A stretch of DNA of 64,000 nucleotides from Actinoplanes aureus (GCF_015704865.1 NZ_JADQTO010000006.1:218591-282590), one strand, 5' to 3'; counted from the first letter of the stretch, positions 9,857-19,342 are shown. Made by a program: numbers and translations. The notes: a model not told the origin generated them from the letters alone.

Positions 9857-10858
9857 GTGAAGAAGTTCATCAACGATCCCGCCGATGTGGTGGCCGAGGC
9901 GCTCGCCGGGCTGGCCGCCGCCCACCCCGACGATCTGCGCGTGGACGTCTCGGAGCAGTACATCGCCCGGGCCGACGCGCCCCGCGGTGGCAAGGTCGCA
10001 CTGGTGTCCGGTGGCGGTTCCGGTCACGAGCCGCTGCACGGCGGCTTCGTCGGCACCGGGATGCTCGACGCCGCCTGTCCCGGCGAGGTCTTCACCTCCC
10101 CGGTGCCGGACCAGATTCTCGCCGCGACCAAGGCCGTCGACGGTGGCGCCGGCGTGGTGCACGTGGTGAAGAACTACACCGGCGACGTGATGAACTTCCA
10201 GCTCGCCGCGGAGCTCGCCGCCGACGAGGGTATCGCCGTGGAGACGGTGCTGGTCGACGACGACGTGGCGGTGGAGAACTCGACGTGGACGGCGGGCCGG
10301 CGCGGCACCGGCGCCACCCTGCTGGTGGAGAAGATCGCCGGCGCGCGCGCCGAGGAGGGCGGCAAGCTCGCCGAGGTCGCGGCGATCGGGCGCGAGGTCA
10401 ACACCGCTTCCGCCTCTTTCGCGTACGCGCTGACCGCCGGCACCACCCCCGCCGCGGGCCGTCCCGGGTTCGACCTGCCGGAGGACGAGATCGAGGTCGG
10501 CGTCGGCATCCACGGCGAACCGGGCCGCCGCCGGGAGAAGCTGCGCCCGGCGAGGGAACTGGTCCGCTCCGCCCTCGACGCCATCCTCGAGGCCAAGCCG
10601 GTGAACGACGGTGACCAGGTGATCGTGCTGGTGAACGGCCTGGGCGGCACCCCGCTGCTGGAGCTCTACCTGGTCTACGGTGAGGTCGCCACGGTGCTGG
10701 CCGAGCGCGGCGTGCGGGTCGCCCGCCGGCTGGTCGGCAACTACGTGACAAGCCTGGACATGGCCGGGATGTCGCTGACCGTCACCCGGGTCACCGACGA
10801 GATGATCCGGCTCTGGGACGCCCCGGTGCGTACCCCCGGCCTGCGCTGGGGCGCGTGA
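9857..10858 (+). CDS. dhaK: Dihydroxyacetone kinase, substrate-binding subunit DhaK
   Basis: A 333-residue subunit that binds dihydroxyacetone covalently through a histidine hemiaminal. That histidine is H219 in GVGIHGEPGRRR. The SGGGSGHEPLHGGFVGTGML block (about 51-70) forms the substrate pocket. I start at GTG 9857 after GGAAGGAG, not at the upstream ATG at 9791, because the DhaK family starts with (M)KKFINDP. dhaL follows one base after the stop. Together with the divergent dhaM-HPr genes it makes a complete PEP-dependent DHA kinase except for enzyme I. No dedicated regulator (such as DhaR) is seen. Confidence 0.95.
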   Translation: MKKFINDPADVVAEALAGLAAAHPDDLRVDVSEQYIARADAPRGGKVALVSGGGSGHEPLHGGFVGTGMLDAACPGEVFTSPVPDQILAATKAVDGGAGVVHVVKNYTGDVMNFQLAAELAADEGIAVETVLVDDDVAVENSTWTAGRRGTGATLLVEKIAGARAEEGGKLAEVAAIGREVNTASASFAYALTAGTTPAAGRPGFDLPEDEIEVGVGIHGEPGRRREKLRPARELVRSALDAILEAKPVNDGDQVIVLVNGLGGTPLLELYLVYGEVATVLAERGVRVARRLVGNYVTSLDMAGMSLTVTRVTDEMIRLWDAPVRTPGLRWGA

Positions 10859-10859
10859 C

Positions 10860-11483
10860 GTGGACGTCGCGCTCGCCCTCGCCTGGCTGCGCGCCTCGGC
10901 CGGTGCCGTCGCCGCCGAGTCCGACCGGCTCACCCGGCTGGACTCGGCGATCGGCGACGGCGACCACGGGGTGAACATGAACCGGGGCTTCGCCGCCGTC
11001 GTGGCCGCTCTGGACGCCACCCCGCCGGACGCGGTGGGCGCCCTGTTCGTCAAGGCCGGCGGGACACTGATCTCCAAAGTGGGCGGCGCGTCGGGCCCGC
11101 TCTACGGCAGCGCACTGCGAGCCCTCGGCAAGGCGTTGCCGCCCGGGCCGGAGGTGGAGCTCGCGGCGCTGGCCGGTGGGCTCGAGGCGGGCCTGGAGGC
11201 GGTGCGCAAACTGGGCGGGGCGGAACCGGGAGACAAGACCATCGTGGACGCGTACCGTCCGGCGCTCGACGCCTTCGAGGAAGCGGTGGCCGGCGGCGCG
11301 GATCTCGCCGGGGCCGCCGCGGCGGCCGCCCGGGCGGCGGACGAGGGCGCCCGCGCCACCACGGCGATGCAGGCCCGCAAGGGCCGCGCCTCCTACCTGG
11401 GCGAGCGCAGTATCGGCCACCAGGACCCCGGCGCCACCTCCACCGCGTTGATCTTCAAGGCGCTCGCCGACGTCACCGCATGA
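10860..11483 (+). CDS. dhaL: Dihydroxyacetone kinase, ADP-binding subunit DhaL
   Basis: A 207-residue all-helical subunit holding Mg-ADP/ATP permanently as a coenzyme. The metal-binding aspartates are D28, D33 and D35 in LDSAIGDGDHGVNM. GGASGPLYGSALRALG and the C-terminal SYLGERSIGHQDPGATST block are also family hallmarks. It transfers phosphate from DhaM to the DHA bound on DhaK. The GTG start follows the dhaK stop after one base, so translation is coupled. The next gene, a chemoreceptor, has its own promoter-like sequence, so this operon appears to end here. Confidence 0.95.
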   Translation: MDVALALAWLRASAGAVAAESDRLTRLDSAIGDGDHGVNMNRGFAAVVAALDATPPDAVGALFVKAGGTLISKVGGASGPLYGSALRALGKALPPGPEVELAALAGGLEAGLEAVRKLGGAEPGDKTIVDAYRPALDAFEEAVAGGADLAGAAAAAARAADEGARATTAMQARKGRASYLGERSIGHQDPGATSTALIFKALADVTA

Positions 11484-11607
11484 CGAAAATGTGACGGCGA
11501 AGCACTGGTGGGGCCAACGAGCCTCCCGAGTCTCGCCGAGCCTGCCCTCCAGAGGGTGTCACCGGCCGACAATCACCTAGAGAGGCTCAGTCCCGCATCA
11601 CCGGTTC

Positions 11608-11635
11608 CTCAAGCTCGCCGACGCGGTGCCGATCC
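11608..11635 (+). promoter_or_regulatory. FliA (sigma-28)-like promoter for the chemoreceptor gene
   Basis: CTCA at 11608-11611 and GCCGATCC at 11628-11635 are spaced by 16 bases. This fits the flagellar sigma consensus (CTCA-N15/16-GCCGATAA) described for Actinoplanes motility genes, with the last two bases changed. It lies 37 bases upstream of the MCP start codon. Confidence 0.5.
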
Positions 11636-11672
11636 TGCGGCCGTAGCGAGCGAACTCGGTGTAGAGGAGAGC

Positions 11673-13250
11673 ATGGGAATGGGCTTCAGTGGGTTGTTCG
11701 ACAACCGGTCCCTGCGGACGAAGATCGGTGCGGCCGCGATGACGGCGACGGTGAGCGGTCTGCTCGTCGGCGGTCTGGCCATCAACACGGTTGACAACCT
11801 CAACGAGGAGTCCGCCACGGCCCAGCGCCAATCGCTGGCGATCGAAGGGGCGGTCGGCGCGTACAGCACGAACATCGAGGCGTTCAGCGGCGGCATCTCC
11901 TCGCAACAGCTCTACCCGGCCATCAGCGGCCAGATCCAGCAGGGCATGGCGGCGAACCAGAAGGCGATCACCGAGGCGCTCACCACCCTGGCGAACACCC
12001 TGCCGGGCGACGCCACCGTGGCCAAGGCGAAGAAGGACTGGGAGGCGTACCTCGCGTTCATCGGCGCGACCAAGGGCTCCTCGGCCTCGCCCGAGGAGCT
12101 CGCCGAGGGACTGAAGACGTACACCGCGTTGCGCGCCGAGCTCACCGAGGACCAGGCGGCCCTCAAGGCGCGCGCCATGCAGCTCGCCGAGCAGAGCATC
12201 ACCGATGCCGAGGAGGCCGGTACCCGGGCCACCTGGACCATCGGCCTGCTGCTCGGCGCCGGCGTGCTGCTCAGCCTGCTCATCGGCTTCCGGGTGGCGT
12301 CGCGGGTCGGCGAGACCGTGCGCGCCGTGTCGCACATCGCCGAAGGACTGGCCGAGGGCGACCTGACCCGTTCCTCCGGGGTGACCACCCAGGACGAGAT
12401 CGGCCGGATGGCCGCCGCGATGGACCGGGGCATCTCCCGGCTGCGCGAGGACGTCGTGCAACTGGCCGGCAGCGTGACCACCCTGCAGACCGCGGCCGGC
12501 CAGCTCAGCTCGGTCTCGGTCTCGGTCGACGACGCCGCCAACCAGGCCTCCGCGCAGGCCGGCACGGTCGCGGCCGCCGCCGACGTGGTCTCCAACAACC
12601 TCCAGATCGTCTCGGCCGGCTCGCAGGAGATGGGCTCGGCGATCCGCGACATCAGCGTCTCGACCTCCGAGGCGACCGAGGTCGCCGCCCAGGCCGTGCG
12701 GGTCGCCGAGGCGACCAACGCGATCGTGTCCCGGCTCGGCGACTCCTCCGCGGAGATCGCCACCGTGGTCAAGGTGATCACCAGCATCGCGGAGCAGACC
12801 AACCTGCTGGCGCTCAACGCCACCATCGAGGCGGCCCGGGCCGGCGAGCTCGGCAAGGGCTTCGCGGTCGTCGCCGGCGAGGTCAAGGACCTGGCCCAGG
12901 AGACCGCCAAGGCGACCGAGGACATCTCCCAGCGGGTCCAGGCCATCCAGGCCGACACCAGCGGCGCGGTCACCGCGATCGGCGAGATCTCGACGATCAT
13001 CGAGCGGATCAACGGCCTCCAGCTGACCATCGCCTCCGCGGTGGAGGAGCAGACCGCCACCACGCAGGAGATGAACCGTACGCTCACCGAGGCGGCCAGC
13101 GGCGCCGGCAACATCGCCGCGACGATCACCTCGGTCTCGGACGCCACCCGCCGGACCACCGACACGGTCGGCGACACCCGGCACGCGGCCGAGGACCTGA
13201 CCGCCACCGCCGCGCAGCTCCAGACCGTGGTCTCCCGCTTCCGGTACTGA
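11673..13250 (+). CDS. Methyl-accepting chemotaxis protein
   Basis: A 525-residue transmembrane chemoreceptor. Membrane segment 1 lies at about residues 14-35, followed by an extracytoplasmic four-helix-bundle sensor (about 36-175), membrane segment 2 (about 178-202), a HAMP domain, and a cytoplasmic signalling coiled coil whose hairpin tip contains [19 protein letters not shown]. It would control CheA and flagellar rotation; the ligand is not predictable. I start at ATG 11673 behind GAGGAGA; an upstream in-frame ATG at 11508 would add 55 residues unlike any MCP. A FliA-like promoter precedes the gene. No che genes are next to it. Confidence 0.9.
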   Translation: MGMGFSGLFDNRSLRTKIGAAAMTATVSGLLVGGLAINTVDNLNEESATAQRQSLAIEGAVGAYSTNIEAFSGGISSQQLYPAISGQIQQGMAANQKAITEALTTLANTLPGDATVAKAKKDWEAYLAFIGATKGSSASPEELAEGLKTYTALRAELTEDQAALKARAMQLAEQSITDAEEAGTRATWTIGLLLGAGVLLSLLIGFRVASRVGETVRAVSHIAEGLAEGDLTRSSGVTTQDEIGRMAAAMDRGISRLREDVVQLAGSVTTLQTAAGQLSSVSVSVDDAANQASAQAGTVAAAADVVSNNLQIVSAGSQEMGSAIRDISVSTSEATEVAAQAVRVAEATNAIVSRLGDSSAEIATVVKVITSIAEQTNLLALNATIEAARAGELGKGFAVVAGEVKDLAQETAKATEDISQRVQAIQADTSGAVTAIGEISTIIERINGLQLTIASAVEEQTATTQEMNRTLTEAASGAGNIAATITSVSDATRRTTDTVGDTRHAAEDLTATAAQLQTVVSRFRY

Positions 13251-13318
13251 CGTTCTGGTGCCTGCCGTCGACAACTGCCAATGTGTAGCTAGAGACGGCA
13301 GCATCGGAGGTCAGTGAC

Positions 13319-13999
13319 ATGTACCCGCCCGAGCCGTGGCATTTGCGCGGTCAGATGTTCCTGTCGGTCTTCCTGCTTCCCCGGAGGCGGCTCCCGCAGC
13401 TGCCCCCGGTCCTCGACGCCTCGGTCCGCCCGCTCACCATCGGCGGCCGGGGCGTCGTCGGCGCCGCCTGGGTCAAGTACGAGCCCGGCGGCGTCCTGCA
13501 TTACCAGGAGCTGCTCAGCGCCGTGCTGGTGCACGAGCGTGGCCGTCCCCGGGTGAGCATCACCGACATCTGGGTGGACAGCGTCGCCTCGCTCCAGGGC
13601 GGCCGGCGGCTCTGGGGCATCCCCAAGGAGCTGGCCGAGTTCCAGATCGAGGCGGACGACGACCTGGTCGACGCGAACGCCAGCGCCACCGAGCCGCCGG
13701 GTGCGCCGATCTCCTCGGCCCTGATCCGCCTGAAGGGGCGGCTGCCGGGCCGGTTCCCGATCGGCTTCAAGGTGGCTCAGGCCTTCGGCGAGCAGGTACG
13801 GCGTACCCCGGTGCGCGGCCGCGCCGGAGTGCGTACGGCCAACGCGGCGTGGCGCCCCGACCCGGCCGGACCGCTCGGCTATCTCGCCGGCCGGCGTCCC
13901 GTGCTGAGCCTCGCGATCACCGACTTCTGGCTGGTCTTCGGCCGTTCCGCCACCGACCGGGCCCGGTCCGCCCCGCAGAAGGGCCGCGCCGGCATGTGA
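13319..13999 (+). CDS. Acetoacetate decarboxylase-family protein
   Basis: A 226-residue protein with an acetoacetate decarboxylase-like beta-barrel, recognised from WVKYEPGGVLHYQELL, the WVDSVASLQGGRRLWGIPKE segment and the C-terminal LSLAITDFWLVFG. The family includes true decarboxylases using a Schiff-base lysine and many uncharacterised members. The lysine in GIPKELAEF is the best candidate here, but activity is uncertain. GGAGG lies eight bases before the ATG. It is followed 16 bases later by the YibE/F gene in the same direction. The upstream gap has a TGCCGTC/GACGGCA inverted repeat (13263-13300) of unknown purpose. Confidence 0.75.
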   Translation: MYPPEPWHLRGQMFLSVFLLPRRRLPQLPPVLDASVRPLTIGGRGVVGAAWVKYEPGGVLHYQELLSAVLVHERGRPRVSITDIWVDSVASLQGGRRLWGIPKELAEFQIEADDDLVDANASATEPPGAPISSALIRLKGRLPGRFPIGFKVAQAFGEQVRRTPVRGRAGVRTANAAWRPDPAGPLGYLAGRRPVLSLAITDFWLVFGRSATDRARSAPQKGRAGM

Positions 14000-14015
14000 A
14001 GGTACCGTTCCGCGG

Positions 14016-15260
14016 GTGAACCACCATCACCATCACCACGCGCCCGGTGGCGGCCCGGTGCCGCCCGCGGCCCGCCGGCTCACCCTGCTCGTGCTGATCC
14101 CGGCGGTGCTGATCACCGTCGTGGGGATGCTGCTGCTCTGGCCACGGGACGCGCCGCAGGTGGACGGGGGCGAGGGCCCGGCACGTGTCTTCGGCGAGAT
14201 CGTCGCGGTCGCCCCGGCGCAGTGCCCGCCCGTTCCGGAGGGGGAGACGCCGCTGGAGAACTGCGGCACCGTCACGGTACGGCTGGACGACGGCACCGAG
14301 ATCACCACCGACATGCCCGGTGGCCCCGGTGCGCCGGAGGTGAGTGCCGGCGATCAGGTGGTCCTGCTGGCGCTCAACGATCAGGACGGCGCGGTCAGCT
14401 ACTCCATCTCCGACCATCAGCGCTCCACCCAGCTCTGGCTGCTCGGGGCGGCGTTCGCCCTCGCCGTGATCGCGTTCGGACGCTGGCGGGGGGTCACCGC
14501 GCTGGCCGGCCTCGCGGTCACCTTCGGCATCCTGCTCTGGTTCATCGTCCCGGCGATCCTGGACGGGCGCTCGCCGGTGGCGGTCGCGGTGGTCGGTGCG
14601 GCCGCGATCATGCTGATCGTGCTGTACCTGACGCACGGGTTCTCCACCACGACGACCATCGCGGTGGCCGGCACCCTGGCCAGCCTCGCGATCACGGCGG
14701 TGCTGGCGGCGGTGGCGACCTCCGCGGTGAGCCTGTCCGGCGTGGCCGACGAGACGTCGAACTTCCTGACCATCACCCAGGGCGACGTGAACATGCGGGG
14801 CCTGCTGCTGGCCGGCATCGTGATCGGTTCGCTCGGTGTGCTCGACGACGTCACGGTCACCCAGTCGGCGACCGTGACCGAGCTGGCCGTGGCCAATCCC
14901 GCGTACGGCTTCCGGCAGCTCTACGGTGCCGCCACCCGGATCGGCCGGGCACACATCGCCTCGGTGATCAACACGATCGTGCTGGCGTACGCCGGCGCCT
15001 CGCTGCCGCTCATGCTGCTCTTCGCGGCCGGCGACACACCGGTCAGCGAACTGCTCACCTCCCAGCTGATCGCGCAGGAGCTGGTGCGCAGCGCGGTCGG
15101 CACGATCGGCCTGGTGGCGGCGGTGCCGATCACCACGGCCCTGGCCGCGTTCCTGGCCGCGCGCTCGCCGCGACCGGATCCGGGTGGCGGCGCCGCACCC
15201 ACCGTGGAAGAGGTACGGCGCCCGCCGGAGGACCCCTGGGCCGCGTTCGTCGAGCGGTGA
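14016..15260 (+). CDS. YibE/F-family membrane protein with a natural His6 N-terminus
   Basis: A 414-residue integral membrane protein with about eight transmembrane helices: one near residues 20-42, then a periplasmic segment to about 140, then seven more. It matches the YibE/F-like family (GVTALAGLAVTFGILLWF, GSLGVLDDVTVTQSATV). The function is unknown; homologues were proposed as transporters. The N-terminus is unusual: GTG and one Asn codon are followed by six His codons (MNHHHHHH), which might bind metal ions at the cytoplasmic face. The cytoplasmic tail is rich in Pro. It converges with the DUF4360 gene, four bases apart. Confidence 0.85.
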   Translation: MNHHHHHHAPGGGPVPPAARRLTLLVLIPAVLITVVGMLLLWPRDAPQVDGGEGPARVFGEIVAVAPAQCPPVPEGETPLENCGTVTVRLDDGTEITTDMPGGPGAPEVSAGDQVVLLALNDQDGAVSYSISDHQRSTQLWLLGAAFALAVIAFGRWRGVTALAGLAVTFGILLWFIVPAILDGRSPVAVAVVGAAAIMLIVLYLTHGFSTTTTIAVAGTLASLAITAVLAAVATSAVSLSGVADETSNFLTITQGDVNMRGLLLAGIVIGSLGVLDDVTVTQSATVTELAVANPAYGFRQLYGAATRIGRAHIASVINTIVLAYAGASLPLMLLFAAGDTPVSELLTSQLIAQELVRSAVGTIGLVAAVPITTALAAFLAARSPRPDPGGGAAPTVEEVRRPPEDPWAAFVER

Positions 15261-15264
15261 GGTG

Positions 15265-15909
15265 CTACTGCTTGGGGCACTTCTTCCAGGCGACCCGGTA
15301 GATGGTGTTGATGGCGGCGTCGGTGGAGTCCATCGAGATGAAACTCGTGTGCCTCTTCGCGTTCGAGCTGCCGCGGTTCACCCGCAATTCGGTGTTGATG
15401 TTAAGAAAGCGCCGTTCCCCGCAGGGCAGGAAGCTCAGCGACGCTACTCCGACCTTGTCGGTGCGCTGCCAGACATCGTCCATCGGGCCTTTGAAATCGT
15501 GCCGGATCCGGGTGCTCTGGGAATGGCCCTGGAAGTAATAGTTGGCCGCCTCCTGCGCTACCGCACCCTTCTGCAGGTTCGCGTATCCCCGGTAGTCGGC
15601 GCTGGCGATCGCGAAGGTGAAACCGGACGGCACCTTGATGTCCAGGGCGAGCTGACAGTTCTTCCGGAAGTCGAGCGGCGTCGCCTCCGGGCCGACCTGG
15701 GCGGTGTACTTGGAGTACGTCACGGTGAACGCGGTGTTGTCCGGCGAGACCGCGACTTCCGCGCTCTTCGGCGGGCAACCCGAGCCGTTGACGGTCACCA
15801 CGTCGATGATCATCATCTCGTCCGGCGCGGGCGCCGGCGCCGCCTGGACCGGAGCGGCCACGGCCAGCGCGCAGAGGAGAGCCGCACCGGCAGTCATGGA
15901 TCGCAACAT
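15265..15909 (-). CDS. Secreted DUF4360 protein
   Basis: A 214-residue exported protein with a signal peptide (MLRSMTAGAALLCALAVAAP, cleaved near PVQA). The mature part matches DUF4360: NGSGCPPKSAEVAVSPDN, then FTVTYSKYTAQVG, then RKNCQLALDIKVPSGF, then SADYRGYANL and NYYFQGHSQST. Four cysteines in the mature part could form two disulfides. Function is unknown. I chose the start at 15909, preceded by GGGGGT; an ATG nine codons upstream (15936) lacks a ribosome site and would lengthen the signal peptide. The ~200 bp upstream are unusually A/T-rich for this genome and probably hold its promoter. Confidence 0.8.
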   Translation of the reverse strand: MLRSMTAGAALLCALAVAAPVQAAPAPAPDEMMIIDVVTVNGSGCPPKSAEVAVSPDNTAFTVTYSKYTAQVGPEATPLDFRKNCQLALDIKVPSGFTFAIASADYRGYANLQKGAVAQEAANYYFQGHSQSTRIRHDFKGPMDDVWQRTDKVGVASLSFLPCGERRFLNINTELRVNRGSSNAKRHTSFISMDSTDAAINTIYRVAWKKCPKQ

Positions 15910-16114
15910 GAGAAATACCCCCATTGGGTTCTGCATTCCATCAACCGAATCGGAGAAAGGTTCGGAAATGGTGCTCCCTAATCTTTTCCATTGCCTACCC
16001 TAGCGATATCGTGAAGGGCCGCGACCGGCGCTGTGAACAGCAGTACGGGAGTTTGGGAATGGCGGCCATTCGGCCCGAATTCCGGAATGGCCGCCCTGCC
16101 CGAAGTGATTTGTG

Positions 16115-18301
16115 CTATTCGGTCAGTCGCCGGGTCAGCCCGGTGTGCCGGCGGCCCGCGCCGACCGTGCGCACCGCGGCGGCCAGGGCGCGGCGGGAGC
16201 CGACGAGCACGACCAGCTTCTTCGCCCGGGTGATCGCGGTGTAAAGCAGGTTGCGTTGCAGCATCATCCAGGCGCTGGTGGTCAGCGGGATGACTACCGC
16301 CGGATACTCCGAGCCCTGTGAGCGGTGGATCGTGATCGCATAGGCGTGGACCAGTTCGTCAAGCTCGTCGAAGTCGTAGTCGATCAGTTCGTCTTCGTCC
16401 GTGCGTACGCTCAAGGTCTGCTCCTCGGGCGACAGCCCGGTCACGACGCCCACCGTGCCGTTGAAGACTCCCGCAACCCCCTTGTCGTAGTTGTTCCGGA
16501 TCTGCGTGACCTTGTCGCCGACCCGGAACACCCGCCCGCCCACCCGCCGCTCCGGCAGGCCCTCGCGGCCCGGGGTGAGCTGTTGCTGGAGCAGCGTGTT
16601 GAGCGCGCCCGAGCCGGCCGGGCCGCGGTGCATCGGGGTGAGGATCTGGATGTCGCGGCGCGGGTCGAGGCCGAACTTGCGGGGGATCCGGGTGCACGCC
16701 ACGTCCACGGTGAGTCCGGCCGTCGCCTCGGTGTCGTCGCACGGGAAGAGGAAGAAGTCGGCCAGGCCCTGCAGCAGCGGGGGTTTGCCCTGGTTGACGC
16801 GGTGCGCGTTGGTGACGACGCCGCTCTCCGCGGCCTGCCGGAAGATCTGGGTGAGCCGCACCCGCGGGATGACGTCGGCGGCCAGCAGGTCACGCAGCAC
16901 CTCGCCCGCGCCGACCGACGGCAGCTGGTCGACGTCGCCGACGAGCAGCAGGTGCGCGCCCGGCGGGATGGCCTTGACCAGCTTGTTCGCCAGGATCAGG
17001 TCGAGCATCGAGGCCTCGTCGGCGACCACCAGATCGGCGTCGAGCGGGTTGTCCCGGTCGAACGTGGCGTCGCCGCCGGGCTGGAGTTTGAGCAGGCGGT
17101 GAACGGTGGCGGCCGGGTGGCCGGTCAGCTCGGCGAGCCGCTTCGCGGCCCGGCCGGTCGGCGCCACCAGCTGGATCTTGGCCCGTTTGGCGGCGGCGAG
17201 TTCGACGATCGAGCGTACGGTGAAGCTCTTGCCGCAGCCCGGCCCGCCGGTGAGGACCGCGACCTTCTCGGTGAGCGCGATCCTCACCGCCTGTTCCTGC
17301 TCTTTGGCCAGCGTCGAGCCGGTCCGCTTGTGCAGCCATGCCAGCGCTTTGCCCCAGTCCACGTCGGCGAAGTGCGGCATCCGGTCTGATCTATCCGACA
17401 AAAGTCGTATGAGCGTCGAGGCGAGAGACTGCTCGGCGCGGTGGAACGGGACCAGATAGACCGCGTCCTCTTCACGGACCACTCCCTCCTCCTCGACCAG
17501 CGCGTCGAGGCAGGCCGGAACGAGCCCGCCCGGCACGTCGAGGATCTTGGCGGCCTCAGCGATCAGGTGATCGGCGGGGAGGAAGCAGTGCCCGTTGTCG
17601 GTGGCCTGCGACAGCGTGTACTGCAGGCCGGCCTTCACCCGTTCGGGACTGTCGTGCGGGATGCCGACCGCCTGCGCGATCGTGTCAGCCGTCTTGAAGC
17701 CGATGCCCCACACGTCCGCAGCGAGTTTATAGGGCGAGTTCTTGACGATGCTGATCGAAGAATCCCCGTATTTCTTGTAAATCCGCACGGCGATCGACGT
17801 GGACACGCCGACCCCCTGGAGAAAGACCATCACCTCCTTGATCGCCTTCTGCTCGGCCCACGCCGAGGTGATCTTCTTGGTGCGTTTCGGGCCGAGCCCG
17901 GCCACCTCGATCAGCCGCTCCGGCGCCGTCTCGATGATCTCCAGGGTGTCCAGTCCGAAGTGGTCCACGATCCGTTCGGCGAAGACCGGCCCGATGCCCT
18001 TGACCAGCCCGGACCCCAGATAGCGGCGGATGCCCTGCACGGTCGCCGGTAGCACGGTCGTGTACGAGACCACCTCGAACTGCCGCCCGTACTGCGGATG
18101 CGACGACCACCAGCCACTCAGCCGCAGGCTCTCCCCGGGCTGGGCGCCGAGCAGCGCGCCGACCACCGTGAGCAGGTCGGAACTTCGGCCGACGGCGACC
18201 CGGGCCACGGTGTAGCCGGTCTCCTCGTTCACGTACGTCAGTCGTTCCAGCACCGCCTCGAGGACGTGCGGCGCCGGTCGTTGCTTGGCATCCGGAGACA
18301 C
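16115..18301 (-). CDS. recD2: RecD2-like ATP-dependent 5'-3' DNA helicase
   Basis: A 728-residue SF1B helicase of the RecD2 type, which unwinds DNA 5'-3' without RecBC. The N-terminal OB-like part (LERLTYVNEETGYTVARV) and tandem helix-hairpin-helix segments (EVAGLGPKRTKKITSAW) precede the motor: Walker A GGPGCGKSFTVR, Walker B LVVADEASMLDL, LVGDVDQLPSVGAGEVL, and the C-terminal YAITIHRSQGSEYPAVVIPL. It acts in DNA repair or recombination. I start at GTG 18301, near the usual family start; an ATG at 18361 would overlap the divergent esterase gene. The esterase is 58 bp away in the opposite direction. Confidence 0.9.
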   Translation of the reverse strand: MSPDAKQRPAPHVLEAVLERLTYVNEETGYTVARVAVGRSSDLLTVVGALLGAQPGESLRLSGWWSSHPQYGRQFEVVSYTTVLPATVQGIRRYLGSGLVKGIGPVFAERIVDHFGLDTLEIIETAPERLIEVAGLGPKRTKKITSAWAEQKAIKEVMVFLQGVGVSTSIAVRIYKKYGDSSISIVKNSPYKLAADVWGIGFKTADTIAQAVGIPHDSPERVKAGLQYTLSQATDNGHCFLPADHLIAEAAKILDVPGGLVPACLDALVEEEGVVREEDAVYLVPFHRAEQSLASTLIRLLSDRSDRMPHFADVDWGKALAWLHKRTGSTLAKEQEQAVRIALTEKVAVLTGGPGCGKSFTVRSIVELAAAKRAKIQLVAPTGRAAKRLAELTGHPAATVHRLLKLQPGGDATFDRDNPLDADLVVADEASMLDLILANKLVKAIPPGAHLLLVGDVDQLPSVGAGEVLRDLLAADVIPRVRLTQIFRQAAESGVVTNAHRVNQGKPPLLQGLADFFLFPCDDTEATAGLTVDVACTRIPRKFGLDPRRDIQILTPMHRGPAGSGALNTLLQQQLTPGREGLPERRVGGRVFRVGDKVTQIRNNYDKGVAGVFNGTVGVVTGLSPEEQTLSVRTDEDELIDYDFDELDELVHAYAITIHRSQGSEYPAVVIPLTTSAWMMLQRNLLYTAITRAKKLVVLVGSRRALAAAVRTVGAGRRHTGLTRRLTE

Positions 18302-18359
18302 GCGCCCATCGTGCCCGGCGCCTTTCCAAGCCGCGGCGGCAGGGCCTAGCGTGATCAAC

Positions 18360-19334
18360 ATGGCGCTCTTCGACCTCCCGCTGCCCGAGTTGCGTAGCTA
18401 CCGCTCCCCGACCCCGGAGCCGCCCGGCTTCGACGCCTTCTGGTCCGGCACGCTGGCCTCGGCGCGCCGGGCCGCCACCCCGGCTAAGGTCACCGAGGTG
18501 AGCACGCCGCTGCGCGGGATCACCAGCTACGACGTCACGTTTTCCGGGTACGCAGGACAGCCGGTCAAGGCCTGGCTGAACCGTCCCGCCGGAGCGACCG
18601 GCCCGCTCCCCGTCGTCGTCGAGTTCATCGGCTACGGCGGCGGCCGCGGCCTGCCGATCGACTGGCTGCTCTGGGCCAGCGCCGGGTACGCCCACCTGGT
18701 GATGGACACCCGCGGACAGGGCGGCAGCTGGCGCGGCGGCGACACCCCCGATCCCGACGAGTCCGGCGCCGGCCCCTCCTCGCCCGGCTTCCTCACCCGT
18801 GGCGTGCTCGCCCCGGAGACGATGTACTACCGCCGGCTCTACACCGACGCGGCCCGGGCCGTCGAGGTCGCGGCCGAACTGCCCGGGGTCGACGCGTCCC
18901 GGCTCGTGGTGGCCGGCAAGAGCCAGGGCGGCGCGCTGTCGCTGGCGGCGGCCGGTCTGGTGCCCGAGAAGGTGTCGGCGGTGGCCTCCGGCGTACCGTT
19001 CCTCTGCGACATCCGCCGGTCCGTCACGATCACCGACAGCGACCCGTTCCATGAGGTGGTGCGTTTCCTGCGGGCCAACCCGCACCAGGCGTCGCGGGTC
19101 CTGGCGACGCTTGACCACATCGACGTGGTGCACTTCGCGAAGCGGATCACCGCGCCGGCCATCGTGTCGGTGGCGCTGATGGACGCGGTCTGCCCGCCGT
19201 CCGGGGTGTTCGCCGCCTACAACGCGATCCCGGCGGCGAAACAGATCGAGGTCTTCGAGTGGGACGGCCACGAGGGCGGCCGCGGGTTCTTCGACACCGC
19301 GGCGCTCGAGTTCGTCGACGACCGCCTGAGCTGA
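18360..19334 (+). CDS. Acetyl-xylan esterase / cephalosporin-C deacetylase-like hydrolase
   Basis: A 324-residue cytoplasmic alpha/beta hydrolase of the AXE1 family, which removes acetyl groups from sugars and related esters. It opens with MALFDLPLPELRSYRSPTPE, with GYGGGRGLPIDWLLWASAGY and MDTRGQGG forming the oxyanion region. The triad is Ser in AGKSQGGALSLAA, Asp in ALMDAVCPPS and His in WDGHEGG. There is no signal peptide, so it would act on imported acetylated oligosaccharides, consistent with the secreted xylanase nearby. The ATG at 18360 has no clear ribosome site. A strong terminator follows. Confidence 0.9.
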   Translation: MALFDLPLPELRSYRSPTPEPPGFDAFWSGTLASARRAATPAKVTEVSTPLRGITSYDVTFSGYAGQPVKAWLNRPAGATGPLPVVVEFIGYGGGRGLPIDWLLWASAGYAHLVMDTRGQGGSWRGGDTPDPDESGAGPSSPGFLTRGVLAPETMYYRRLYTDAARAVEVAAELPGVDASRLVVAGKSQGGALSLAAAGLVPEKVSAVASGVPFLCDIRRSVTITDSDPFHEVVRFLRANPHQASRVLATLDHIDVVHFAKRITAPAIVSVALMDAVCPPSGVFAAYNAIPAAKQIEVFEWDGHEGGRGFFDTAALEFVDDRLS

Positions 19335-19342
19335 GAATGACG

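Noticed and set aside
11565..11572. GCCGACAA as an alternative FliA -10 site
   Set aside because: The only -35-like partner is CTCC at 14 bases, a poorer match than the site at 11608-11635.
13263..13300. Terminator after the chemoreceptor gene (TGCCGTC/GACGGCA)
   Set aside because: The stem is only 7 bp with a 24-base loop; it may equally be an operator for the next gene, so I did not list it as a terminator.
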